Source: Acidimicrobiales bacterium (GTDB lineage: Bacteria; Actinomycetota; Acidimicrobiia; Acidimicrobiales; Poriferisodalaceae). Taken from it: a stretch of 5,741 bases of DNA. Every line of letters begins with the position of its first letter. Position 1 is the first letter of the stretch. A model generated the notes under the pieces. The model saw only the letters and a list, made by a program, of their open reading frames with translations. It searched no databases and was not told the origin of the DNA. Location of the stretch: positions 1 to 5,741 of the forward strand of contig JAGQSP010000323.1 of the NCBI GenBank assembly GCA_020439485.1, in the 5' to 3' direction. The position numbers and the translations under genes are program-made. Below, piece after piece: positions 1 through 5,741 of this stretch.

Positions 1-645
<645 letters not shown>

Positions 646-674
646 CCGAGAACAGGGTGATCTAAGGACCGCAC

Positions 675-1892
675 ATGGCAACTTACGCTTACAAGGTCAG
701 GGACAAGCAGGGCCAACTCGTCGAGGGCACGATCGAGGCCGACAACGAGGCCCTGGTTGCGGCGCGCCTGCGCGAGATGGGATTTGCCCTCATCGCCATC
801 GATCAGCAGAACGAGTCGGCGCTCAAGAAGGAAATCAAGATCCCTGGCTTTGGCGACAAGGTCAAGCTCAAGGATCTGTCGATCTTCAGCCGCCAGTTTG
901 CGACGATGATCAACTCGGGTCTGTCGTTGATGAGGGCCCTGCACATCCTGGGCGACCAGACCGAGAACCCTGCCCTGGCACGAATCATCGGTGAGGTGTC
1001 GACCGCCGTCGAACGTGGCGAGTCGCTGTCGGACGCCATCTCCAAGCACCCGAAGGTGTTCGACCGTCTCTATGTCGCCATGGTGCGAGCCGGTGAGACG
1101 GGCGGTGTGCTCGATCAGGTGCTCATGCAGTTGGCAGACACCATCGAAAAGCAGGTGGCCCTGCGGGCAAAGATCAAGTCGGCCATGACCTACCCGGTCG
1201 CGGTTCTGGTGCTGGTCGTGTTCATCCTCGCCGGCATGCTCATCTTCGTCGTGCCGATGTTCGAGTCGATGTACTCCGAACTGGGCGGAACCTTGCCCAT
1301 GCCGACGCGCATCCTTCTGGGAGCGTCTGGCTTCGTAACGAGCTACATCCTGTTCATCATGGTGGGCGCCGGCGTCGCTGTGTTCGCGTTCAAGAAGTGG
1401 AAAGCCACCCCGGCCGGTTTGGCCCAGTGGGACGCCATAAGCCTCAAGGCGCCTGTGTTCGGCGGCCTGCTGCACAAGACCTCGATCGTGCGGTTCGCCC
1501 GAACCATGGAGTCGCTGCTTCGTGCCGGCGTTCCGATCCTCGAGTCGCTCGAGATCACTTCCGAGACAGTGGGCAACGCAGTGATGGAACGCGCGGTCGA
1601 CGACATCCAGCAGCGTGTCAAGCAGGGCGAGTCGTTGGCCGCCCCGATGTCAGACCATGAGATCTTCCCCGCCATGGTCACCCAGATGCTCGCGGTTGGT
1701 GAAGAGACCGGTGCTGTCGACACCATGCTCGATCGTGTCGGCGCCTTCTACGAGGCCGAGGTCGAGGCAACCGTCGACGCTTTGACGTCGTTGCTCGAAC
1801 CGCTGCTGATCGTCGTGCTGGGTGGCACCGTCGGCGGCATGGTCGTCGCGTTGTACATGCCGATGTTCAACATCGTGAACCTCATCGAATAA
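675..1892 (+). CDS. pilC: Type IV pilus inner-membrane platform protein PilC
   Basis: This polytopic inner-membrane protein forms the platform through which the PilB and PilT motors add or remove pilin subunits. It has 405 residues, the usual family length. The N-terminus (MATYAYKVRDKQGQLVEGTI) is typical of PilC/GspF proteins. Two T2SSF domains follow, at about residues 71-193 and 273-396. Each starts with the characteristic pattern of F-x-R followed by a short helix and then G-x-(S/P)-(L/I) (FSRQFATMINSGLSL and FARTMESLLRAGVPI), and each contains a GE(T)TG segment (AGETGG at 139-144, GEETGA at 342-347). Likely membrane segments are at about 172-195, 214-239 and 373-397. The ATG at 675 is preceded by AAGGA at 664-668 with 6-nt spacing, which fixes the start. 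It sits directly between pilT and the pilin gene. I see no truncation or frameshift. Confidence 0.96.
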   Translation: MATYAYKVRDKQGQLVEGTIEADNEALVAARLREMGFALIAIDQQNESALKKEIKIPGFGDKVKLKDLSIFSRQFATMINSGLSLMRALHILGDQTENPALARIIGEVSTAVERGESLSDAISKHPKVFDRLYVAMVRAGETGGVLDQVLMQLADTIEKQVALRAKIKSAMTYPVAVLVLVVFILAGMLIFVVPMFESMYSELGGTLPMPTRILLGASGFVTSYILFIMVGAGVAVFAFKKWKATPAGLAQWDAISLKAPVFGGLLHKTSIVRFARTMESLLRAGVPILESLEITSETVGNAVMERAVDDIQQRVKQGESLAAPMSDHEIFPAMVTQMLAVGEETGAVDTMLDRVGAFYEAEVEATVDALTSLLEPLLIVVLGGTVGGMVVALYMPMFNIVNLIE

Positions 1893-1929
1893 CCGAACGT
1901 TGCACCGCCTCAGCGGAAACTGAACGCGG

Positions 1930-1958
1930 TTACAAAACTGATTCGGTAACGATACGAA
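1930..1958 (+). promoter_or_regulatory. Weak candidate promoter for the pilin gene
   Basis: The 147-bp gap before the pilin is noticeably richer in A/T than the flanking genes. A TTACAA at 1930-1935 and a TACGAA at 1953-1958 lie 17 bp apart, a sigma70-like spacing, but both boxes match consensus poorly. The same stretch has a short inverted repeat, GTTAC (1929-1933) and GTAAC (1946-1950), which could be an operator or chance. A separate promoter makes sense because pilin is normally made in far larger amounts than PilT or PilC. The exact boxes are a guess. Confidence 0.25.
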
Positions 1959-1980
1959 TTCCTCATGATTGCGACCGGAT

Positions 1981-2012
1981 CTCCCGATGGAGTCTCGTGG
2001 CCGATTGGCCGC
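1981..2012 (+). promoter_or_regulatory. Two small hairpins in the putative pilin 5' UTR
   Basis: Two adjacent stem-loops can be drawn upstream of the pilin start. The first is CTCC-CGAT-GGAG (1981-1992, 4-bp stem). The second is GTGGCC-GATT-GGCCGC (1997-2012, 6-bp stem including one G-T wobble). They end 15 nt before the pilin Shine-Dalgarno AGGAG at 2028-2032 and do not cover it. Neither is followed by a T-run, so they are not terminators. A role in mRNA stability is possible, but such short GC stems also arise by chance in DNA of this composition. Confidence 0.25.
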
Positions 2013-2039
2013 ATCAATTGACACATCAGGAGACAAGCA

Positions 2040-2537
2040 ATGCTCAAGCAGCTCCAGGAGCGGCGTGAGAATCAGGACGGCTTCACTCTTATCGAGCTCA
2101 TGGTCGTCGTGCTCATCATCGCCATCCTCATCGCAATTGCGGTACCTACCTTCCTCGGTGCACGAGAGAGGGCTCAGGACCGTGCGGTTCAGTCGAACCT
2201 GCGTAACGCGCTCACCGCCGGCAAGGTCATCTATGCCGACGATGGCGACTACTCGGGTGCGACCGCAGCCGAACTGGCTGACACCGAACCTGCCCTGACC
2301 TTCCAGGCTGCCGTCTCGGCGGACGCCAACGAGGTCAGCTTCGCTGTTGCCGCAGACAACCAGTCCATCGTCTACGCCGCTCTGTCGGACTCGGGCGACT
2401 GCTGGTACCTGCGTGACGCAGTCGGCAACACCGCCGGCACTTCTGGCACCACCTTCGGTGTCCGTGCCCAGGGTGCTGCTGGCGGCGACTGCCAGGGCAG
2501 CAACACCACCGGCGTCACCTTCGGTGCCGAGTGGTAA
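2040..2537 (+). CDS. pilA: Type IV prepilin (probable major pilin)
   Basis: This is the structural subunit of the pilus, made as a 165-residue prepilin. The N-terminus carries a class III signal: a 14-residue charged leader ending in Gly14, then Phe15 and TLIE, with the conserved Glu at mature position 5 (Glu19). Cleavage by PilD after Gly14 leaves a 151-residue mature protein. A strongly hydrophobic segment (about residues 20-37) gives the membrane anchor and filament core, followed by an amphipathic helix (RERAQDRAVQSNLRNALTAG). The globular part holds exactly two cysteines, Cys121 and Cys151, placed to form the C-terminal disulfide loop usual in type IV pilins. The C-terminal half is rich in Gly, Ala, Ser and Thr. 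The start is supported by AGGAG at 2028-2032, 7 nt upstream. The position beside PilC and the strong terminators behind it favour the major pilin over a minor one, but the sequence alone does not settle this. Confidence 0.94.
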   Translation: MLKQLQERRENQDGFTLIELMVVVLIIAILIAIAVPTFLGARERAQDRAVQSNLRNALTAGKVIYADDGDYSGATAAELADTEPALTFQAAVSADANEVSFAVAADNQSIVYAALSDSGDCWYLRDAVGNTAGTSGTTFGVRAQGAAGGDCQGSNTTGVTFGAEW

Positions 2538-2578
2538 ACCCCCGCTGACTCGGGGTAACCCCCCGATCCGGTGATTCA

Positions 2579-2616
2579 AAGAGACCCAGCCCCTGGGGCT
2601 GGGTCTCTTGGTTTTT
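2579..2616 (+). terminator. Intrinsic terminator 1 after the pilin gene
   Basis: A perfect 15-bp inverted repeat, AAGAGACCCAGCCCC (2579-2593) and GGGGCTGGGTCTCTT (2595-2609), is separated by a single T, so the real loop must open a few pairs. It is followed by GG and a five-T run (2612-2616). It lies 42 bp after the pilin stop codon. This is the strongest hairpin of the three in the cluster. On the opposite strand only a TTT follows the stem and no gene converges on it, so it acts mainly for the + strand. Confidence 0.92.
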
Positions 2617-2680
2617 GTCCCAGCCCCTCGGGGCTGGGTCTCTTGGTTTTTGTCCCAGCCCCTCGGGGCTGGGTCTCTTG
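2595..2680 (+). repeat. 35-bp tandem repeat carrying terminator hairpins
   Basis: Two identical 35-bp units (2595-2629 and 2630-2664) are followed by a partial third whose first 16 bases match (2665-2680). Each unit consists of a right hairpin arm, a T-run and the next left arm, so tandem duplication creates a new terminator with each added unit. The GCCCCAGGTCTCGTG stretch at 2686-2700 resembles a further unit whose hairpin centre has been lost, though this is uncertain. Replication slippage or unequal recombination is the likely origin. With the short gap to pilD, this accounts for the whole 205-bp stretch between the pilin and pilD genes, and no gene is seen in it. Confidence 0.9.
2619..2651 (+). 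terminator. Intrinsic terminator 2 of the tandem cluster
   Basis: CCCAGCCCC (2619-2627) pairs with GGGGCTGGG (2630-2638) across a TC, giving a 9-bp stem that probably opens to a CTCG loop. A five-T run follows at 2647-2651, nine bases after the 9-bp stem. Unlike copy 1, the left arm lacks the AAGAGA extension, so the local stem is shorter. The right arm still carries TCTCTT and can alternatively pair over 15 bp with the left arm of copy 1. Confidence 0.8.
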
Positions 2681-2685
2681 CTTTT
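2654..2685 (+). terminator. Intrinsic terminator 3 of the tandem cluster
   Basis: CCCAGCCCC (2654-2662) and GGGGCTGGG (2665-2673) form the same 9-bp stem as copy 2, followed by a four-T run at 2682-2685. The sequence after the right arm has begun to differ from the other copies (G to C at 2681, one T fewer). It ends 57 bp before the pilD start. Confidence 0.75.
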
Positions 2686-2742
2686 GCCCCAGGTCTCGTG
2701 CCGCTGGTTATCCACCGCCGGCCGGGGCCGACATGAAATGCC

Positions 2743-3510
2743 GTGATCGTTCCAGTGGTGTCCGGACTGTACGGCCTGATCATCGGGTCGTTCCTGAACG
2801 TGGTGATACACCGCGTGCCGCGCGACCAGAGCGTCAATAGACCCCGCAGCCGCTGCCCCGAGTGCGGCTCTGCGATTCGTTGGTTCGACAACATCCCACT
2901 GGTGTCGTGGGCGCTGTTGCGCGGCCGTTGTCGTAGCTGTGCCACACCCATCTCGGTGCGCTACCCGTTCGTCGAGCTGGCGACTGGAGCGGCCTTTGTT
3001 CTGGTGGCCCTGGCCATAGGTGCCCGGTGGGCCCTGCCGGCCTTCCTGGTATTCACCGCCGTTCTGATCGCCCTCAGCGGCATCGACATCGACACGCGCA
3101 AGATCCCCAACAAGGTGCTGTATCCGGCCGGCGCGGTCGGGGCGGCGCTGTTGATAGCCGGATCGATCCTCGACTCCGAGCCCTCGAGGCTCATCTGGGC
3201 CGCCGCCGGCGGAGCACTGGGCTTCGCGATCTTGTTCGTGATCTGGTTCATCGCTCCGGGAGGCATGGGCTATGGCGATGTTCGATTGTCCGGCTACATC
3301 GGCATGCATCTCGGTTACGTCGGGATGGGCGAGGTGGCCCTTGGCCTGTTCGCAGGCTTCTTGCTCGGCGCTGTCGTCGGCCTGGGATTGATGGTGCTGG
3401 GCGGACGTTCGCGCAAGTCGGCCATTCCCTTCGGGCCATTCCTTGCGGCCGGCGCGCTGGTGGCCATCGCGTTCGGCGGGCCCATTCTCGATGCCTATCT
3501 GGGGACCTGA
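2743..3510 (+). CDS. pilD: Prepilin peptidase / N-methyltransferase PilD
   Basis: This polytopic membrane aspartic protease (family A24) cleaves prepilin leaders after Gly and usually methylates the new N-terminal residue. It has 255 residues. The N-terminal part (GLIIGSFLNVVIHRVPR, residues 11-27) and two CxxC pairs, Cys38/Cys41 and Cys63/Cys66, match the cytoplasmic zinc-binding domain of bifunctional enzymes. The protease aspartates are Asp115 (in GIDIDTRKIPN) and Asp179 (in the GxGD motif GYGD, 176-179). Their 64-residue spacing equals that of the catalytic pair reported for Vibrio TcpJ (125 and 189). About six to eight hydrophobic segments follow the Cys domain. The GTG at 2743 is the first possible start after an in-frame TGA at 2734-2736. 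No good Shine-Dalgarno is visible before it, and GTG codons at 2755 and 2758 are alternatives. It lies downstream of the pilin terminators and presumably processes the neighbouring pilin. Confidence 0.95.
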   Translation: MIVPVVSGLYGLIIGSFLNVVIHRVPRDQSVNRPRSRCPECGSAIRWFDNIPLVSWALLRGRCRSCATPISVRYPFVELATGAAFVLVALAIGARWALPAFLVFTAVLIALSGIDIDTRKIPNKVLYPAGAVGAALLIAGSILDSEPSRLIWAAAGGALGFAILFVIWFIAPGGMGYGDVRLSGYIGMHLGYVGMGEVALGLFAGFLLGAVVGLGLMVLGGRSRKSAIPFGPFLAAGALVAIAFGGPILDAYLGT

Positions 3511-3515
3511 GCGAG

Positions 3516-3752
3516 ATGGCAAATGTGATGCAACTTCCAGCGCCACCGGCGCGAACCCATGTCAGGTCTTATGTGTTCGGTACCTCGGTCGACTCGAAAC
3601 GATGTCGGTTGCAGCAGGCGCTGCCCGCCGAGGCCAAGGGGCCTGCGAGGGAGAAGACGGTGAAAACCCAACCCGACAACGTAGAGAGCAGCAGCCGAAG
3701 TGGTGCGACCGCGCCCGGCTTCGGTGACGGCTGCCGGGAGGTCCAATCGTGA
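3516..3752 (+). CDS. Possible small ORF coupled to pilM (unrecognised)
   Basis: I do not recognise this product. An ORF can start at ATG 3516, five bases after the pilD stop, giving 78 residues. An internal GTG at 3660 has a much better Shine-Dalgarno (AGGGAG at 3648-3653, 6-nt spacing) and would give a 30-residue, polar, Ser/Gly-rich peptide starting (M)KTQPDNVESSSRS. In both cases the stop TGA (3750-3752) overlaps the pilM start GTG (3749-3751) as GTGA, the classic arrangement for translational coupling. There is no signal peptide, membrane segment or recognisable domain. Third-position G/C is moderate (roughly 70 percent by eye), less extreme than in the flanking genes. It could be a leader peptide that opens the pilM translation start, a real small pilus protein, or non-coding spacer with a chance frame. 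Confidence 0.3.
   Translation: MANVMQLPAPPARTHVRSYVFGTSVDSKRCRLQQALPAEAKGPAREKTVKTQPDNVESSSRSGATAPGFGDGCREVQS
3714..3741 (+). promoter_or_regulatory. pilM ribosome-binding site partly held in a hairpin
   Basis: The pilM Shine-Dalgarno GGGAGG (3736-3741) lies 7 nt before the GTG at 3749 and supports that start. A perfect 6-bp inverted repeat, CCCGGC (3714-3719) and GCCGGG (3733-3738), with a 13-nt loop covers its first three bases. If it forms, initiation at pilM would be reduced unless ribosomes translating the upstream overlapping ORF open it. The inverted repeat is seen directly. The regulatory role is inferred. Confidence 0.4.
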
Positions 3753-5518
3753 CGCAGCGGGTCATCGGCCTTGATGTCGGCACACATGCAGTAACAGCCG
3801 CCGAGTTGAGGCTTGGCCGAGGCGGCCAGGTGACGGTGTCGCGCTTTGGCCAGGTAGCCATCAGACCTGGCGCGGTAGTGGGCGGCGAAGTCGTCGACAG
3901 TGCCGAGGTATCGGCAGCGATCAAGCGCCTCTGGCGCGAAGCCGGATTCTCGTCAAAGCGGGTCGTGGTAGGCGTTGGTAACCAGCGGGTGGTGGTTCGC
4001 CCTACTGAGATGCCCGCCATGGCCGACGACGACCTCCGGTCGGCGGTCGAGTTCCAGGCCCAAGAGCTGATTCCGATTCCGCTCGAAGAGGCCGTGCTGG
4101 ACTATCAGGTTCTCGAGCGCTTCATCAGCGACGAGGGCGACGAGATGCTTCGCGTGCTGATCGTCGCCGCTCAAAGAGGAATGGTCGAGGGCCTCATCAC
4201 AGCTGTCACCGGTGCGGGCTTGGAGACCGTGATGGTCGACCTCGTTCCGTTCGCGCTGCTGCGCTCGCTGGTCGATCTGTCTGGCTTCGAGGAGCTGGAC
4301 GTAAACGACGCCAAGGGTGAGGCGATCATCTCGATCGGTGCCGGCGTGACGACAATTGTCGTCCACGAATTCGGAATTCCCAGGTTCATTCGAATCGTCG
4401 GTTTGGGCAGCAACGAGCTGACCCAGGCCATAGCGGACGAACTAGACGTATCGCTGGACGAGGCCGAGGGTTACAAGCGCCAGGTCACCCTTGGGCTGGT
4501 GAACGATCCGCCGTCCACAGCGGCGGCGGCGGTCGTAGAGAGGCGCGTCGCAGCCTTTGTCGAGGAGATCCAGGGCTCACTCGAGTTCCACACCTCGCAG
4601 ACCCACTCCGCCCCGCTTGGGCGAGTGGTCGTAACCGGTGGTGGCAGGCGTGTCCCAGAGCTGGCAGACAAGCTCGGACGTGCGGTCAACGCCCCGGTTG
4701 TCATCGGGTCGCCGTTCGGCCGGGTCGAGATGGGGCGTACCAACCTCACCCCAGAGCAGCTTCGCCAGGCCGAAGACCTGGCATCGGTCGCCATCGGTTT
4801 GGCCATGGCGGGCCGCCCAGTCGAGCGCGGTGCTCGTCGCCTGTCGCTGTTGCCGCCTGAGATTCACGAGGCCAAGGAGCAACGTCGCAAGGCGGTGCTG
4901 GTCGGTGCCGGCGTGTGCCTGTTCGCCTTCGGCTTGGTGATGATGGGTCAGAACCGACGTTCGGCGGCCACAGAGGCAGACCAGCGTGCGCGCACCGAGG
5001 AAGCCCGGGTCACCGACCTCGAAACACAAGTGGCTGAGCTGCAGCCCGTCGCCCAGTTCGAGCAGGTCGTCGAGTCTCGTCAGGCTCTGGTCGAGACCGC
5101 CCTGGCTTCCGATGTCGCCTGGACCAAGCTGATCCAAGAGGTGGCGACGGTGATGCCAGAAGACACCTGGATCACCGCCTTCATCGGCAAGGCGCCTTCG
5201 TCGACCGAACTCGGCACCATCCAGATTTCGGGCAATGGCTTTGACCACACATCGTCTGCCCGCTGGTTGATGAGGCTGGAGTCGCTCGAATCGATGTCGG
5301 GGTTGTGGCTGCCTGCCTCGGTTCGCCGACCGGGCGCCGACGGTGACGATCTGGGAGAGGTCGCCTTCTCGTCCTCGGCGGTCCTGACCGACAGAGCACT
5401 GACCTCGAGGCTCGAGCGTTATCTGATCGACGGGGCGGACGACGTGACCATCGACGTCGAGGAAGCAAGTGTCCTCAACGGAGCGCCCGCAGAAGAGCCT
5501 GCGGTCGAGGAGGGCTGA
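3749..5518 (+). CDS. pilM: PilM actin-like ATPase fused to a PilN-like domain
   Basis: At 589 residues this is far longer than ordinary PilM (about 350), and two modules are visible in one unbroken frame. Residues 1-360 are the cytoplasmic actin-like PilM: phosphate-1 motif GLDVGTHAV (7-15), a phosphate-2 region ISIGAGVTTIVV (194-205) in which Ser195 stands where Asp is usual, and the adenosine motif VVTGGGRR (294-301). Residues 361-589 resemble PilN. They comprise a short motif LSLLPPEI (365-372) like the PilN tail that binds PilM, a basic stretch, one membrane segment (about 382-400), a coiled coil (about 405-447), and a periplasmic domain with WTKLIQEVATVMPEDTWIT (458-476). The C-terminus is acidic (EEASVLNGAPAEEPAVEEG). 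In other bacteria PilM and PilN are separate and bind each other, so the fusion makes the contact permanent. The GTG start has a good Shine-Dalgarno. The gene overlaps pilO by one base. The PilM assignment is firm. The PilN assignment rests on architecture and position. Confidence 0.92.
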   Translation: MTQRVIGLDVGTHAVTAAELRLGRGGQVTVSRFGQVAIRPGAVVGGEVVDSAEVSAAIKRLWREAGFSSKRVVVGVGNQRVVVRPTEMPAMADDDLRSAVEFQAQELIPIPLEEAVLDYQVLERFISDEGDEMLRVLIVAAQRGMVEGLITAVTGAGLETVMVDLVPFALLRSLVDLSGFEELDVNDAKGEAIISIGAGVTTIVVHEFGIPRFIRIVGLGSNELTQAIADELDVSLDEAEGYKRQVTLGLVNDPPSTAAAAVVERRVAAFVEEIQGSLEFHTSQTHSAPLGRVVVTGGGRRVPELADKLGRAVNAPVVIGSPFGRVEMGRTNLTPEQLRQAEDLASVAIGLAMAGRPVERGARRLSLLPPEIHEAKEQRRKAVLVGAGVCLFAFGLVMMGQNRRSAATEADQRARTEEARVTDLETQVAELQPVAQFEQVVESRQALVETALASDVAWTKLIQEVATVMPEDTWITAFIGKAPSSTELGTIQISGNGFDHTSSARWLMRLESLESMSGLWLPASVRRPGADGDDLGEVAFSSSAVLTDRALTSRLERYLIDGADDVTIDVEEASVLNGAPAEEPAVEEG

Positions 5519-5741
5519 TGAACCGCAAGTTCATAATGGGAGCGATCGGGATCTCGGTCGTGATCCTGCTGGCCTGGTGGTTCTTGATGTGGAGCCCCGC
5601 AGGCAAGGACATCGCAGCGGCCGAGAGTCGTTATGACCTGGCTCAGACGCAGGCATCGTCGCTGACAGCGCAGGTGGCCCGACTTCGCGCCACCGAGGAG
5701 AACATGCCCCAGCTGCAGAGCAGGCTTCAGACATTGTCGGC
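5518..5741 (+). CDS. pilO: Type IV pilus alignment protein PilO (3'-truncated)
   Basis: The first 74 codons of an inner-membrane PilO-like protein are present, and the frame stays open to the window end. A two-residue basic start (MNRKF) leads into a single membrane segment (about residues 6-25, with LLAWWFLMW). A long coiled coil rich in Ala, Gln, Glu and Leu follows from about residue 30, and this is the standard PilO N-terminal layout. PilO forms heterodimers with PilN in the periplasm and so would pair with the C-terminal module of the preceding fusion protein. The ATG overlaps the pilM-pilN stop as TGATG, and its Shine-Dalgarno AGGAGG (5508-5513) lies inside the last codons of that gene, only 4 nt away. 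This indicates tight translational coupling. The C-terminal ferredoxin-like domain is outside the window, so the call rests on architecture and position. Confidence 0.85.
   Translation, partial: MNRKFIMGAIGISVVILLAWWFLMWSPAGKDIAAAESRYDLAQTQASSLTAQVARLRATEENMPQLQSRLQTLS

Noticed and set aside
1905..1916. CCGC-CTCA-GCGG hairpin after pilC as a terminator
   Set aside because: The stem is only 4 bp and no T-run follows, so it is unlikely to terminate transcription.
2540..2555. CCCCG/CGGGG hairpin directly after the pilin stop as an additional terminator
   Set aside because: It is a 5-bp stem without a T-run and is overshadowed by the strong hairpin 24 bp downstream.
2595..2680. 35-bp repeats as a CRISPR array
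   Set aside because: The units are directly adjacent with no unique spacers, and their internal palindromes with T-runs explain them as terminators.
1650..2951. Long minus-strand ORF (433 codons) spanning the pilin gene and terminators
   Set aside because: It runs antisense to a certain pilin gene and through the terminator repeats, its translation is rich in Arg, Asp, His and Gly with no recognisable domain, and it is the usual shadow frame of GC-rich coding DNA.
3027..3515. Extension of the small ORF upstream through pilD in the alternate frame
   Set aside because: This part lies inside pilD in another frame and has the Arg/His-rich composition of a shadow frame. Only the part after the pilD stop could be real.
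2515..3546. Minus-strand ORF of 343 codons opposite pilD
   Set aside because: It is antisense to a well-supported pilD with catalytic residues intact, and its product is low-complexity and unrecognisable.
3600..3745. Resemblance to a cobalamin riboswitch (GGTGAAAACCC at 3659-3669 and a nearby CCCGAC)
   Set aside because: Only a short string matches. The other conserved boxes, including a GCCACTG-like element, are not in the expected places, and a pilus gene is an unlikely target.
3511..3748. A c-di-GMP (GEMM) riboswitch before pilM, plausible for a pilus operon
   Set aside because: I looked for the conserved GACGCAAAG-like core and the GNRA tetraloop and receptor arrangement and did not find them in this stretch or in the pilin leader.

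Overview
This window is a type IV pilus (T4P) assembly locus, with every supported gene on the + strand. The order is: retraction ATPase PilT (5' end missing), platform protein PilC, a type IV pilin, prepilin peptidase PilD, an uncertain small ORF, an actin-like PilM fused to a PilN-like module, and the start of PilO (3' end missing). The DNA is GC-rich, codons favour G/C in the third position, GTG starts occur (pilD and pilM), and Shine-Dalgarno sites are purine-rich. Together with the style of the T4P proteins, this suggests a high-GC actinobacterium, possibly of the class Acidimicrobiia. That is an inference from general resemblance, not a database match.

Layout. Bases 1-645 are the C-terminal two-thirds of PilT, beginning immediately after the Walker A motif. 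After a 29-bp gap with a clear Shine-Dalgarno comes pilC (675-1892). A 147-bp gap (1893-2039), AT-richer than its surroundings, holds a weak promoter candidate and two small hairpins ahead of the pilin gene (2040-2537). The pilin is followed by an unusual cluster of three intrinsic terminators built on a 35-bp tandem repeat (2579-2685). pilD (2743-3510) follows. Bases 3511-3748 lie between pilD and pilM and contain a small ORF that overlaps the pilM start by the four bases GTGA, plus a hairpin covering the pilM ribosome-binding site. pilM-pilN (3749-5518) overlaps the pilO start by one base (TGATG), and pilO runs off the window.

How the genes work together. PilD removes the 14-residue leader of the prepilin and probably methylates the new N-terminus. 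PilC is the inner-membrane platform on which an extension ATPase (PilB, not in the window) polymerises pilin and PilT depolymerises it. PilM, PilN and PilO form the alignment subcomplex linking the cytoplasmic motor to the cell envelope. In this organism PilM and PilN appear to be one polypeptide. The terminator cluster directly after the pilin would allow abundant pilin mRNA while limiting read-through into the low-copy assembly genes downstream.

The points most worth a second look are the PilM-PilN fusion, the triple tandem terminator, the possible leader ORF and SD-masking hairpin before pilM, and the Asp-to-Ser change in the PilM phosphate-2 motif. I found no mobile elements, CRISPR arrays, tRNA or rRNA genes.
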